From Selaginella tamariscina (lineage: Eukaryota > Streptophyta > Lycopodiopsida > Selaginellales > Selaginellaceae), in assembly GCA_003024785.1 (NCBI GenBank), contig PUQB01000139.1, positions 442,405 through 506,404 on the forward strand: DNA of 64,000 nt. Direction: 5' to 3'. Under the pieces are notes generated by a model. That model was not told the DNA's origin. It did no database searches and worked only from the letters and a program-made list of their open reading frames with translations. A program made the position numbers and the translations under genes. This document shows positions 39,794-51,765 of this stretch, in pieces. Positions within the stretch are counted from its first letter, which is position 1. Each line of letters begins with the position of its first letter.

Positions 39794-40160
39794 ATATAAG
39801 TTTTTTTAATATGCCGACTGGCTTAATATTTGCCGACCAACAATAAATCATTTAAATTTTTAGAAATTTTTTTGAATACTTTATAAAAAAGTTCAATAAG
39901 TTACTATTCAAACAAAGCATTTTTATGTATACCATTTATCCTTGTAGCACCGTGGTCATGAACTCTGCTGCAATTCACCAGCAAACGGTGGACCTCCATC
40001 TCACTGAGCGATCGCCTTTGTAGAAAGTATGTGACGTCCGGGTTCAAGCCAAGCACACGGTGTAGACAAGTACATGTGTACACATGGGCTCCAACTTTTG
40101 CTTTTCTGAAAGGTAGAACAACTGCATGTAGGATAAGTACTGATAGTCACCTTTGCAGAG

Positions 40161-41052
40161 TCATTTCCTGCCGACACAACAAAGCCTCCTTCCGTCCTCT
40201 AATGTCACTTCAACATTTCTCACACGACCTAAAAACGTCTTGGCCTTGTGGAAATTCTTCTCTTGTTCCTTAGACATTTTTGTTGGAGTCCGGACCATGC
40301 GTCCTTCGAAAGGTGGAATTGTTGTAGATCCAGCTCCATGTGGTGGCGATGGTGTTTTGTCCTTCTGACCCTCATCTACTCTTCCTGCCGTCCCCTGTAA
40401 ACCTTCCAGAACAAAGCCTGCATCCTGTAGTTCTCTGACCTCCTCACTTGTCAGCTTCGTTTCCTTGAGCACAGGCCAAACCGTTGGTGGTGTTGGAATT
40501 CTTGATGAAGAATTTTGCCGTTTGGCCGTGAAACACCCTGAATCTCTTGGGCAAACCACATCATCTGTTGTACATACTCCTCATTCCCCAAGGCATCACT
40601 GTACATTCGTTTTCTGTAGAATCCTGGTGCTGGCACTCTACTTGGATAACCGATTGGTTTTCCACACAGAGCAGTTCCTTCCTGATTCATCCCCAAACAC
40701 TTAACCTTACTGGATGCTCCGATTTGTCTGATGGCCCACTCTTTTGTGCAATCTCTCTCTCCAAAACCTCTTCGAACCTTAACCTCTTTCTCCTGTTGTT
40801 TTGGACCACCCGCTCTGTGTACTCTACATCATGTCTGTGTGAACGTCGAGCATCAGATGTTCTGTTCCTATGACTGTTCTCCTCCATTTGCACTCGAACG
40901 TTAGTGGTACTCGTGAACTCCGGGTGGTCAAGTGTTCCTCGTCTTCCACCAGATTGATAATTGTTGATGGAGATACACTTTTCCCTTCAGAGAGTTTGCG
41001 TTGCACTCATTTCAATAGAGTTTCCTTCGAAGGACCTGACCCTGTATACCTC
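40161..41052 (-). CDS. Transposase-strand C-terminal region, interrupted by LTR element
   Basis: Several minus-strand frames continue beyond the nested LTR element: a piece with TIINLVEDEEHLTTRSSR, a basic helical piece (RRKRLRFEEVLEREIAQK), one with EGTALCGKPIGYPSRVP and a tail with GRVRNVEVTLEDG. No family was recognised; the Cys/His spacing does not clearly make a SWIM finger. It may be the 3' part of the transposase gene or a separate accessory gene, cut off from its upstream part by the LTR insertion at 41053-45436. Confidence 0.4.
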
Positions 41053-41619
41053 TGTTAAACAGGAAAACAGGAAACCCACCTTTTCCTGTTTAACAGGTTT
41101 TCTTTCACACAACCTTTAAGAAAGGCTACACACTTTCTTTCTATCAACTCTCCACACATATATATATATCAAATCACCTTCTCTCAAAGCCACAATGACT
41201 AGTCTTCGAAGTCAAGGGCAAGAACAGATTTTGGCTATTGCCTTGTTAGATCCATTCATTGAGAGTATACATACACACACACAAGATCTTATAATATGCA
41301 CATTTCATTGCTAACATGAATAGAGAACAAAGTGTGGAGATCCTCTCTCTCCTGCTGGAACTTCTTGTGGAGACCCTCTCTCCTGTTAGAACTTCATGTG
41401 GAGACCCCTTTTCCCTTGCCCTAACTTACTCTTAACTACCCTTCCTCTCGCCACGTCATCCTTTTCATTTTCCTTACTCTCCTTTTCCTTACTCACCTTT
41501 TCCTCTCAGTAAGGATTTTCCTCCTTCACAGCCTTTCCTTCTATGCTTACTACAGACCTTCCTACCCTTATTCTCTCCATAGTAGGATGTCCTATGCTCT
41601 TAATATTTTACCTTTAACA
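41053..41619 (-). repeat. 3' LTR (relative to element)
   Basis: 567-bp terminal repeat with TG...CA ends, closely matching 44869-45436. Confidence 0.9.
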
Positions 41620-42378
41620 CTACTCCTCCTTATTCGTTGTTGTGTCCTCACGGCAACTATCCTACTCCTTCCTTTGGAAGTTGATCTTCATGGTACTGTG
41701 GATTCTCTCCTTTATACTTCCAAAAGTTGTTCTTCACTTTCCTAAGTTCTTGGTTGGAAGTTGATACCTTAAGTTGCAGCACTTATTTCCTGCATCTTGT
41801 TCCTTAGGATCAGCATTTGCTTTCTCTTCCTGTTCCTGAATAGTTTTTCCTTCATGTTCCTTTGTCTTTTTCTGTGTTTATATTCACTTGCTTTAAAGGA
41901 TCTGTGGTATACACATATGTATACTTGAAGGTTGTTCCTGCAAATCAATCTTATACAGGATTGCCTTATAAAACTTTTCATGTAATCAGGTTTCGTTTTC
42001 CTTTGCTGAACAGTTTTCTTTCCTTTCAGCACTACGTGAAGGTCAATATGTTAAGACCTTCAATTAGGATATGCTTTCAGGATTTTACTTCTTCCTGATT
42101 ATCTAGCCCATTAAACCAATCATATCCTTCTAAAAAAGAGGTCGGATTTCCTTTTTAACATACCTTTTAGTATGATTATAGATCATAGTTTTCCTTCTCC
42201 TTCTTCTACCATCATCTTTCTGTTCTCCATTTGTTCTGAATAACCTTATCAGACTTAATCCATAGTCTGGCTAAGAACATAGTATAACATATCCTTTTCT
42301 TCTTTTTGTAGGACAAGCAAGGATATCTATATTTAATCCTTTTACTTGTAGTGACTCCTCTCATTATGTCTAGTGGCC

Positions 42379-42606
42379 TTACACTCGTTGATCAGCCATT
42401 TTAAGGTTAAATGGGGCAGGTTGGATTGGTCCTAAACCCATCCTTTTACATTCACCTTCTTCAATAAAATTCACACCTGAACCTCCATCTATTAACACTC
42501 TCTTTAACTTATTCCTGCCCACATATACTGTGATGCAAGGAACTTGTCCATCATAATCACCTTCATACAATACTTCCTTATCCATTTTAAATTGTATATC
42601 CTTCAC
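42379..42606 (-). CDS. Retroelement aspartic protease fragment
   Basis: The frame includes VLIDGGSGVNFI, a retropepsin-type active site with DGGSG in the place of the usual D(S/T)G, followed by a helix/strand pattern as in plant Ty3-type elements. It lies downstream of gag on the same strand with stops between, so expression as one polyprotein would need frame changes. Only this core is seen. Confidence 0.6.
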   Translation of the reverse strand: MKDIQFKMDKEVLYEGDYDGQVPCITVYVGRNKLKRVLIDGGSGVNFIEEGECKRMGLGPIQPAPFNLKMADQRV

Positions 42607-43176
42607 TCGAAGGTGATGTTTGTTGAACCAGACTTAATGCATTTAATATTTGATTTCTTATATACGGAGCTACATGTATCAGCTGTCTAAGCGTGACCTT
42701 TACCTCCTGATTTATAGCTTGGTAATACATGGAGTCCATTGTCTCATCCTGTAATGGTAACAATGAAAAACCTTGTTTACCTTTGTCTACAGCACCTTTA
42801 TCTATGCCTTCTGATTCATTATCAGTCCGACCTTTTTGGTCAGGATTTTGCTCCTACTCATTTACATTTTCCTGTAACGAACCCACCTTCTTGTTAGGAA
42901 TAGTTTCTATCTCTCCTTCTCCATAACAAGAATATTCCTTCTCCTTCTCTTTAAGAGCTATAATTGCCCTTGCAACAGGTGGATACTCATCTTTTTCCTT
43001 CTCTATTTGAATTAGCCGTGTTGTAGGCTGCACATTAGTCATTCTGGTGGAAGTAGGAGGTTGTACATTTCCCTAGGACATTCCCTAGAGATATGTCCTG
43101 TTTCACCACATGTATAATAAACCTGGGAAGGAAAATTCCTACCCTGTGGTCCTTGTCTATCACTTATCTGATTATA

Positions 43177-44514
43177 TTACTCATTTCTACCTCTTTGACC
43201 TTGATAAGGTCTTGCTTCTCCTCTATATTGTTTATCATTTATTTCTCTATAGGAAATATCCTTCTGTTGTCCATTATATGGACCAACGTTGATGAATCCA
43301 TGCCTGGGAGGTCTTGTCGGAATGCACGTTCCAAGATTCCTTTCTCCATAATACCTGTCCTCTCTGTTTTCGTAAGAAACATTCCTTCTCTCATAATATC
43401 CGAAGTTCCTATTCTGATAAGGAACTTCATTCCTTCTGCCATATATATTATTCCTGTTCTCATAAGGAATAATATTATCATTCCTGTCATTCCCACGGTT
43501 TCTATTAGGTGGGAACCTTCTAGGAGGTGGACGTTCCTCCATTCTCCGTTCTCTCTCTATACCAGCCACATTTTGGTTTAGGAAATGTCTACAGTTCCGA
43601 GCCACATGTCCTTCCTTTCCACATATTTGGCACGTAGGCAATTGCAGCCTACATTCCTCCACTGTATGGCCATGATTGTTACATTTAGTGCACCATACCT
43701 TTGCCTTTATCTCCTCCTTAACTGTCATTCCCTTCAAAGTTTTCATCATTTGAGCCAATGCTTTCTCATTTATTGAATATTTACGAACCTTTACTACATC
43801 AGCTTCCTCTTTCTCTTCATCAGAGGATTCTTCCTTTCTTCCATATACTTTCAGCTTTTCTTCTGCAATCTTTTCTATTTGCCTTCTCTTCTTCTCATAT
43901 ATTTTTAATTGATTAATAAGATCCTCTCTATTCTTTTCATTTATAGTGAGTGCTAGATCTCTATATGGTTTTAGCAACCCTTGCTTATACCATTGCAATA
44001 AGGCATCCATCTTTACATATGCCTTACACTTTTTCTCATGTTTCTTAAAAAAATGTGTATATTCATCTATCTTTTCTGTTTTGCCCTGAAGGATGGTCCT
44101 TAACTTCTCTAAATGTTCCTCCAGCAATTCCTCCTTTTTGAAATATTCTTTAAAAGCATCAATAACCTTCTGATAATCCTCTCTGACTTCCTTTTCAAGA
44201 TCATAATACCAATCAAAGGCATTTCCTTTCAATGTATGTGGAAATATAAGCAGCTTTTCTGCATCCGTCACCTTATACAGTTTTACTACCTCTTCAAACT
44301 GTTGTAAGTGCCTTTTTGGATTTTCCTTCTTTCCTGCAGAGAATGTGGAATACATCACTGTACCCCCAAACATTCCTGGGAAAAGTGCCATATTTGTAAT
44401 AATCCTTTGCTCTGGTGTACTTCCTCTTACACCTTCCTCCCTTCCTCTTCGGGAGTTCTCAGGAGATCCTTCTCCTTGCAATCTCGGTCTATGAACATGC
44501 ACTCCTCCTCTCAT
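43177..44514 (-). CDS. Retrotransposon gag polyprotein with two zinc knuckles
   Basis: An open frame of 445 residues. The N-terminal half is a capsid-like helical region (retrotransposon gag: FDWYYDLEKEV, FKEYFKKEEL), then a Lys/Glu-rich coiled region. Two CCHC knuckles follow: CTKCNNHGHTVEEC and CQICGKEGHVARNC. The C-terminal tail is Arg/Asn/Tyr-rich with repeated short RN..Y units. It packages element RNA. The long intact frame and similar LTRs suggest recent insertion. Confidence 0.88.
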   Translation of the reverse strand: MRGGVHVHRPRLQGEGSPENSRRGREEGVRGSTPEQRIITNMALFPGMFGGTVMYSTFSAGKKENPKRHLQQFEEVVKLYKVTDAEKLLIFPHTLKGNAFDWYYDLEKEVREDYQKVIDAFKEYFKKEELLEEHLEKLRTILQGKTEKIDEYTHFFKKHEKKCKAYVKMDALLQWYKQGLLKPYRDLALTINEKNREDLINQLKIYEKKRRQIEKIAEEKLKVYGRKEESSDEEKEEADVVKVRKYSINEKALAQMMKTLKGMTVKEEIKAKVWCTKCNNHGHTVEECRLQLPTCQICGKEGHVARNCRHFLNQNVAGIERERRMEERPPPRRFPPNRNRGNDRNDNIIPYENRNNIYGRRNEVPYQNRNFGYYERRNVSYENREDRYYGERNLGTCIPTRPPRHGFINVGPYNGQQKDISYREINDKQYRGEARPYQGQRGRNE

Positions 44515-44868
44515 AGTCTCCTCTAAACCAGTTGTTTGATACTGCCTCCAATTCTCTAGATCAGCCTCAGATTTCTATATTGTTTCTGTAATATTCTCTA
44601 CTATCTTTCCAAGGATATTTTGACGTCTATTTCGTCAGTTTCAGGTTGCTGTTGGGGCAGCCACTCTATTGGCCTACCTTTGGTTCCTTTGATTAGCTAA
44701 GGCTGGATCAAGACGATGGTTCCTCCAAGGTTCCATTCATTCCTTCTCCTATACACATCCGACTCTACACCTTCTGAGCCATTTCCAGAATGAAAATTCT
44801 GTCACTTTAACCTCTTTTCTCAATGAATGCTAACACTGCAATGGCGAAATCCCTCCGTGGTCGCCAAA

Positions 44869-45436
44869 TGTTAAACAGGAAAATAGGAAACCCACCTTTT
44901 CCTGCTTAACCGTTTTCCTTTCACACAACCTTTAAGAAAGGCTACACACTTTCTTTCTATCAACTCTCCACACATATATATATCAAATCACCTTCTCTCA
45001 AACCCACAATGATTGGTCTCCGAAGTCAAGGGCAAGAACGAATTTTGGCTATTGCCTTGTTACATCCATTCATTGAGAGTATACATACACACACACAAGA
45101 TCTTATAATATGCACTTTTCATTGCTAACATGAATACAAAAGAACAAAGTGTGGAGATCCTCTCTCTCCTGCTGAAACTTCTTGTGGAGGCCCTCTCTCC
45201 TGTTAGAACTTCATGTGGAGACCCCCTTCTCCCTTGCCCTAACTTACTCTTAACTACCCTTCCTCTCACCACGTCATCCTTTTCCTTTCCTTACTCTCCT
45301 TTTCCTTACTCAACTTTTCCTCTCAGTAAGGATTTTCCTCCTTCACAGCCTTTCCTTCCATGCTTACTACAGACCTTCCTACCCTTATTCTCTCCACAGT
45401 AGGACGTCCTATGCTCCTAATATTTTACCTTTAACA
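44869..45436 (-). repeat. 5' LTR (relative to element)
   Basis: 568-bp terminal repeat matching 41053-41619; flanked on its right by ACCTC. Confidence 0.9.
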
Positions 45437-45470
45437 ACCTCCCTTCTATTGCTGCTTTCACCTTCGCACA

Positions 45471-47455
45471 CTACAGAACTGCATCAGTGAGGTCTAACAT
45501 TGTCGCCTCCAGTAGCGGTACTCTTTTGGCCAATCTTGCTCTTCTTGCTCTTGCGTGAATCACTTCAGCATTGTTTGTAGTTGGAACGCTTGCGAGTCCT
45601 TCTTCTGTCATGTCTCCCAGTTCCACCATGGAGATGTGGTCCTCATGCCTAATCCACCAAGACAGCCATGTCTTCAAAGCACGAATGTTTGATGCTCGTC
45701 CTTCCCAAAAAGACTCCAGAATTGCTAGTTGTTTGTTTTTAGATTGTTCATTCAGTGCTGTAGGCCAGGCACGAGCAAGCTTCATGTGTTCTTCGTAGTG
45801 TTCTTCTGCGATCCATTTCTTTGTCACCTGACGCACGGATTGCATAAAGTGAAACAGACAGCTTCTTTCTCTTCCTTTCATCTTTGCTCCGTTATTGAAT
45901 ACTTGGCGCAAGGCTATCCATATCGCTCCAGCCTCATTCGACATGAAACTAGCAAAGTTTACATTCTCTAAACCCTGTTTCTTACAAACCTCTAGCATTG
46001 TGTTCAAGAACTTCAGCACTATAACATTATCTTTGCGGCACATATCTGCGTAAGCTATAGTGACCATGGATCTGACACTGTAAGAGAGCATTAGATAACA
46101 AAGATTAGAAAGTGTTATGAAGAGTTCTACAACTTACAATGGGTCATAAAGGTGTATTCCAATTGTCGCCCAGTCTGGTATACGGTGTGTGTGGTCCAGA
46201 ACAACCCATTGATCATGAAGGTCTCCTCCACTTTGACACCTTCTGATGTAGTCAACTCCTGAACCCGGTCCCTCAACTGTCATTTTGAAGATCAAAGGCT
46301 GCTCCTCAGCACCATGCAGTTCCATCCCTGGAACATGTATGACGTGAATGAAAGGTATTGGCAACTTTGTTTTCAGCTCCAAAAGACCCTCGTAACCCTC
46401 TCTAAAGTGTGTCTCCTTCTGTCTTGATTGTGTAATCCAGTCCCGAGTCCTAAAGAAAAGGTCACGTCAATGTGTTGAGATCTAAAGAAAAATACCTTTG
46501 ATGGTTTATAGAGGTTCAAGTTTTGAGAGTAAACCAGTGTACGAGACTTCTTCTCCTTGAAAAGTTCTTCAAAGATGAGCTCACGTGTAGCTTGAAACTC
46601 AATCACTCGTTGATTGGTTCGCGACTGCTCTTTACCACGTTGCTGACACTAGATTGGCATGCTGAACGTTTGAAGTTGACACTGAGGGGCTGACTGGATG
46701 CTGATGAACACCTCTGTGAATGAACAACCTTGTAAAAGAAATGTCGTCTGGCAGAATGTAGTATACATAAACCGGACAAGTGTGCACTAGCAATGGCTCC
46801 TCTCCACAATGCTTACATTTCATGCCTTTTACTTTGCCTGACTCAGTTGTCTTCGCCTTCTCCACAGCACCCTTGAAGTGACATTCATTTGCTTTCTTCT
46901 CAAAAGCCAAGTAGGTAGGATTGATGCATTTGAGATGTCCGACACATGAACTTCGACTGACTCGCACCGGAAATGCCAGTGTGTTGTGCTCGGGTGTGTC
47001 CAATGGTAGCAGCCATCCTTGTGATTCATCCCCAAGTACTTCTCTGTGCTTTCTTTCTTTGGAGGAAGTTCGTAAATGACATTTCCATTGTATATCTCGG
47101 TAGTTCAGAGACTCTTTAACTTCAGACGAACCAATGAGATCCTTCCCTATCCTACATTTGTCTGCTCTTAGAAGACACACAGCATGGATTCCTCACGCTC
47201 CTTTGTCTGCAACCTGAACAACGGGCCCTTTGCCGGGCACAATGTGTAAAAGACAAACTGGTTTGATGCATTGCCTTCTAGTAACAACTCCACATCTTCT
47301 CTAGAACTCGCAGAAACTGATATCAATTGAACCACATGTATACTTAACCAACAAGGAATGTTGAAAGCAAAGTGAAGATCATGTTCAAACACAAAAGCAT
47401 TTCCATCTTCATCGACTGGGAAATCTTTGTCAATGCCTAAGGTAACTCTGGCCAT
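45471..47455 (-). CDS. Mutator-like transposase
   Basis: Minus strand, ATG at 47455. Pieces in order: 47455-47168 (start MARVTLGIDKDFP), 47180-46632 with a WRKY/GCM1-like zinc-binding segment (CVGHLKC, CKHCGEEP, then HRGVHQHPV), 46606-46373, 46382-46134 (probable first catalytic Asp within HDQWVVLDHTHR), and 46091-45471 with SFMSNEAGAIWIALRQVF (second acidic position apparently Asn or Glu), the CxxH motif CLFHF, and TTNNAEVIHARARR, which holds the expected last catalytic Glu. Frame shifts and introns between the pieces are not resolved. Assignment to the Mutator superfamily rests on these motifs and on the 9-bp target duplication. Confidence 0.72.
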
Positions 47456-48436
47456 GACAACAAGGAAAAGCTCGGTGGTTTAGGAAAGCAAAGCAAAAGA
47501 TTAAACACACTCTCATTCGCCAAAAAAATTATAATCGTTGATAATAAACGTGAACACACTTTTGTATATAATTAATTCTATGCTGCCCAGCTCACAATGT
47601 TCTTAATGTTGTCCTCTCTAGTATCACCGATGTAATTTAATTATTACCTTTTATGATTTGAAATATCTTCACCTTTATCAATTATTCACATATTTTAATA
47701 TTAACCTAAATTTAATGTCACATTTATTCCGTAGGGTTTACTGTTTTCATTGCGTCTAGGGTTTTTTGGTAGATAGGGTTTATTTTCCATTGCGGCTAGG
47801 GTTTTTTTATCTCAATCTGATACTGAAATCTCCTCCAAGGGGCCTGAGAGGAGCGGCACCGTCCATTTCGAGTCGATTCGTGTAGCGCCCAAGTAAACCA
47901 GTCGAGATTTCTGTGCCGATTTAGATTGTCGGCACCATCCTTCAGTCGGCAGCCACAAGGTTTGTGCAATTTCTTTTTTTTATTTGCGGCTCAAGTATCC
48001 ATATCACAATGTGTTTTTTTTTCCAGAGTTAAAGGGTCTTCCCATTTGTGCCGTCTGAGAGAGACGGCACCATCCTTGCTCAGTCGGCAACCACAAGGTT
48101 TTTCAATTTTTTTTTTTTTTGATTTGCGGCTCAAGTATCCATATCACAATGTTTTTTTTTTTCAGAGTTAAAGGGTCTTCCCATTTGTGCCGTCTGAGAG
48201 GGACGGCACCATCCTGCTCAGTCGGCATACTTCATACATCATCTCATCTGTGCCGTCTGAGAGGGTCGGCACCAATCTCTCAGTCGGCAGTTTTGCTCAT
48301 CTACTTTTCTGTGCCGACTGAGAGGGTCGGCACCATCTAGCTTGAGTCGGCAGCCACAAGGTTAGTCATCTTTGTTTTTGTTTTTTTTTGTCTCCTAATC
48401 AATTGACTTGTGTGTTTGCTTTCCAGAGTTTACAAA
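47456..48436. promoter_or_regulatory. Divergent control region with hairpin array
   Basis: It lies between the transposase (-) and the ParB-methyltransferase gene (+). Five inverted repeats of the form GTGCCG(T/A)..CGGCAC occur at about 47913-47935, 48048-48070, 48187-48209, 48249-48271 and 48311-48333; the later ones have 7-8-bp stems around a TGAGAGG loop. Interspersed half-sites CAGTCGGCA.CCACAAGGTT recur, and a block of about 130 bases (from TTTGCGGCTCAAGTATCC) is duplicated. The region before 47840 is AT-rich and featureless. The array recurs in copy 2 at 63655-63945. Confidence 0.7.
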
Positions 48437-51400
48437 ATGGTGAGAGCTTCAAAACGTCTACTAGAGACTGTGCCTGATGAAGAGCCACGGGAAGAGAAGA
48501 GGATATCGAAGCACAAGCGAGGAAGAGAGGAGAACCATCTAATGTAGCAAAGGAGGATCCTCCAGTGACTCAGTCTCAAGTAGTACCAGTTGAGCAGGAG
48601 CAGCCTCCATCAACATCACAGATTTCCCGGAGAGCTCGTCGCAGTTGCCTCCTTCATCCGCTGAGGTTGCAGTCCTGAACGAGCAAGTGCAGATGACAGA
48701 GGCAGTTGAAGCTAGCGAGGACGACTTGGAGGAGGCAGTCAGCAAAAAGAGAGGCCGCGGAAAGCTGATCAAAAGGCAAGAAGGCGAAGAGCGATAAGGA
48801 GCCGAAGGAGTTATACAGCATACCGGCCAGCCTGCATTTGGAGAGCTCAGCGAACCTGCTCGACAAAATTACTATCAAGGGACTTGGTGATCCTCCTGAT
48901 GTGCCATCTGAGAATGCATTCGAACGAGGTGGTTCGACGAGTGAACCCAGGGGACTTGGACAGGCTGGTGTCATCGTTGAAGAAGGCTGGTTATCTACGC
49001 AACACGGCCTTGTTCATTCTGTCCATCGGAGATCCACTCACTGCTGAGGAGCTATCGGAGCTGTCGAAGGACACGGTTCAGTACGAGCAGCACCGGTCTT
49101 TCGAGCAAGCTCTTACTCAGCCGGAGTACAAACAGTGGGCTTCAAGGCTCTCAAACGGAAGTTCAGCTGCTGGGACGGGAACCATAGGCTACAGGCTTTG
49201 CAGAAGCTCTACCGAGAGGATGCAGAGGACAACCAGCGATGGGCTATTGCGTTCGATCGAGTTTCATCTCCACAGAACCTCGACAATCTTCAACTGGTTT
49301 CGATGTTCCAATCGATAAACATGTGAGTATTTTCTTTTCTTTTGTTAAGAGTCTAGACTTACAGTTTCATGAACAGATCTTCAGCAACATCTGTGGAAAC
49401 AACACTACCACATATTCTCCTCGCTGTAAAGGCGGTCTGCACTAGTACTGAAGGAACTCAGAAAATCCTCGAGTCACTCACGGAGGTTGATCGTCTTGAG
49501 GTGCGGAAGTGGAAGGAGAGTGCAACAGGAAAGACGGCTTGGCATCCTCTTCCGAACCTGATCTGCGCAAAGATCCTTTTCAAGGTAACCTCGATTTGAA
49601 TTGATAGGAAAGAAGTTTTTAACTTATTCTATGTGCAGAACGAGATCGACGATGATCTCGACAGAGCAGTCACCAGTGCTAAAGGCAATCCACAGTTGAG
49701 GTGAACCTGAAGCAGCTAGTGTACAAGAAGCATGACAAGCGTATGCACAAGTTCCTCTCTCATAGACCCAGAGTTGGGGGAGGAGTGGTTCCAGAAGGTG
49801 ACAAACATCTCTCATAAGCAGTGTCGCTGGATGGGCATTGAGAAGCTGTACGCGATGTCAAAGGCGAAGATTTCCAAACATGCTGCGACTCCGATACTTG
49901 AACAAGCTCACTCGTCTCGAATCCAAGGCAGAACAACAGACACTTGGGCTACCAGGCATGCAGGACAAAGAGTGGATCAAGTGGTTCACCTTGGACTTAT
50001 ATTGGAAGGCTGTGTGCGAGGAAGCCATTCAGATCCTTAAGGGGTTGCGAGAGGATGGTGAAGAAGTTGGAACGGATGTCGACTTCATGAGCTGGTTTGA
50101 CGAGATGCGAACTCGGAGCAAGTGCCTGGTCTTTCAGCCCTTCCATGACTGCATACGGTTCACTTATTCGATGGAGCCGAATGAGTTTCTGGAGCGTGAG
50201 GAGTCTGCGCGTCGGATGATATGGAGGTAAGCTTTCATTCCAGCATTGCTACTACTACTTTGTGTTAAGGTTCATACTGGCGAAGAAAATGACACCGTCT
50301 CAGACGATGAAGCTGTGGACAGATCATACAAGCGAGCCTCACATGTGGTCGAAGAGCAGAGGAGCTCTAACACCGTTCGAACGGAGCATGTTCCATTCTG
50401 GCTCGACTGTCCGTCGCAACAGCCACCAGCTTGGGAGAGCTCACTGTTCGACGTGCATGCAATGATCTTCCAGCGATTGTTTGGGAGCCGGACGAAAGTA
50501 GAGGCTATCAAGAAGAGCAAGATGAAGAAGACGGTGCGGAAGACAACTACACCTGCAAAGGGATCGGGAGCGGGACCAAGCTCTTCTACAGCACCTCCGC
50601 GGCAATCGACTTTACAATCAATGAGGTGCAGCCACTTGTAGCTGTTTGGACATCAAGGACGACCTGATGACCTTCATCCCGACACTGGCTGCATCCCGTG
50701 GATCCTACGACCTGGCTGTGTGCGATATGGAGGAGATGAGCAGGTCTTTCTTCGAGCCGGGTGCTTCCCAGACAGAGGTGTACACCAAGCTCCGACAACA
50801 GGTTGACAAACTACATACGGCTGAGTCACAAACGGTGTTCCAGGAAGTGGTAGGTGAATACGGCTTCAACCTCATCATCCTCGACTTGCCCAATGAGCTT
50901 GTATATGGAGGTGCTAGCATCAACAAGGACATTGTGCAGCTAGATCCAGTGAAGTTTGAGGAGGCCTTGCAGTTCAGTGGAATGCACTTGGCAGCGAGTG
51001 GTTTCATGGTCGTCTTCGCGAGTTCTCCTTCTGTTTCGGCGGTGATTCAGGCGGCTGCAGTAATCAACTGGAGGTTGCAGGGACTTACAGCGTCTACCGT
51101 GCACGAGGCTGGGGATACCGTGACAAAATTAAGGTAAGCTAGCTATTCAAGTTCAAGTTTAACTTGGTCTATGTGGCAGGATAACTTGTTGGTTCTCTTG
51201 GTGCTGCAAAGCTTGAGAAGAAGTCGAAGAGCCAAACCCTCTGGCGTTGACGAACACGATCCTCGTCGATACTGCCGACCATTTTCAGAGGCTTGGTAAG
51301 GAAGTACTTTGCTTTGTTATCCTAATGGACAGATGATGATTCAACCAAGAGTGTTCGACTCATGCAGCTTTTGATCGAGCGTCTCAGTAGACCTGGCGAC

Positions 51401-51625
51401 CTAGTCTGGGATATTGTTTCGGAACGGATCATCGTTGTTAGCTGCCGTCGAGCTGGAAGGAATATTATAGGAACCAAGAAGAGTTTCGAACTCTCTAGGT
51501 TGGCAACAAACAAGCTCGCAGAGAACATTTGACCAGAGGAAATACCTACTCAGACACTTCCACGTCCAAGCCTCGCTGGTGGTTCGAGGACTGTAGCTTT
51601 ACGTAAGATGAAGAAGAAACTTTAG
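48437..51625 (+). CDS. ParB-like / DNA methyltransferase-like fusion protein, transposon cargo (copy 1)
   Basis: ATG 48437 (MVRASKRLLET). Read with copy 2, the product of roughly 1,000 residues has a charged N-terminus; a ParB/sulfiredoxin-like domain (LVSSLKKAGYLRNTALFILS, then WDGNHRLQALQKLYRED at 49168-49215); a helical middle (KEWIKWFTLDLYWKA); a Lys-rich linker (50510-50600); and a beta-class N4/N6 methyltransferase-like domain with motif IV as LIILDLPNELVYGG (about 50872-50913), HLAASGFMVVF, and motif I region near 51397-51470. Introns seem to lie at 49323-49377, 49585-49638, 50227-50268, 51134-51180 and about 51298-51332. In this copy motif I is damaged and a stop follows shortly, so it looks inactive. 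The ParB plus methylase order resembles bacterial and phage proteins. Confidence 0.65.
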
Positions 51626-51727
51626 TTAGTGTGTATTGAGTAATAAATTAAGCTAATATAAAAAATAAGGTATAAATACAACGGTTTTACTAGAAAAAAA
51701 AATTTGCCCACTAAGGCCGACCAGAAA

Positions 51728-51765
51728 GAATATTCTAAAATATTCTCAAATATTCTAGAATATTC
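51728..51765. promoter_or_regulatory. Heat-shock-element-like array, right end of transposon copy 1
   Basis: Eight consecutive 5-base units alternating GAA-type and TTC (GAATATTC, AAATATTC, AAATATTC, GAATATTC) between the methyltransferase gene and the terminus. The last four units, starting at the final GAATATTC, fit nGAAn exactly. Confidence 0.45.

Larger units (their letters stand above)
41053..45436 (-). mobile_element. Nested LTR retrotransposon, gag-protease only
   Basis: Complete element of 4,384 bp inside the DNA transposon. LTRs at 41053-41619 and 44869-45436 (567 and 568 bp) start TGTTAAACAGG and end CTTTAACA and look nearly identical. It is flanked by a perfect 5-bp duplication ACCTC (41048-41052 and 45437-45441). 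On the minus strand, a putative primer-binding site (TTTGGCGACCACGGAGGGA) follows the 5' LTR and a polypurine tract (AAGGAGGAGTAG) precedes the 3' LTR. The internal 3.2 kb holds gag and a protease motif; I found no reverse transcriptase or integrase, so it probably depends on another element. Confidence 0.9.

Noticed and set aside
43093-43581. Plus-strand hydrophobic open frame of 162 residues
   Set aside because: Antisense shadow of the Arg/Asn/Tyr-rich gag tail.
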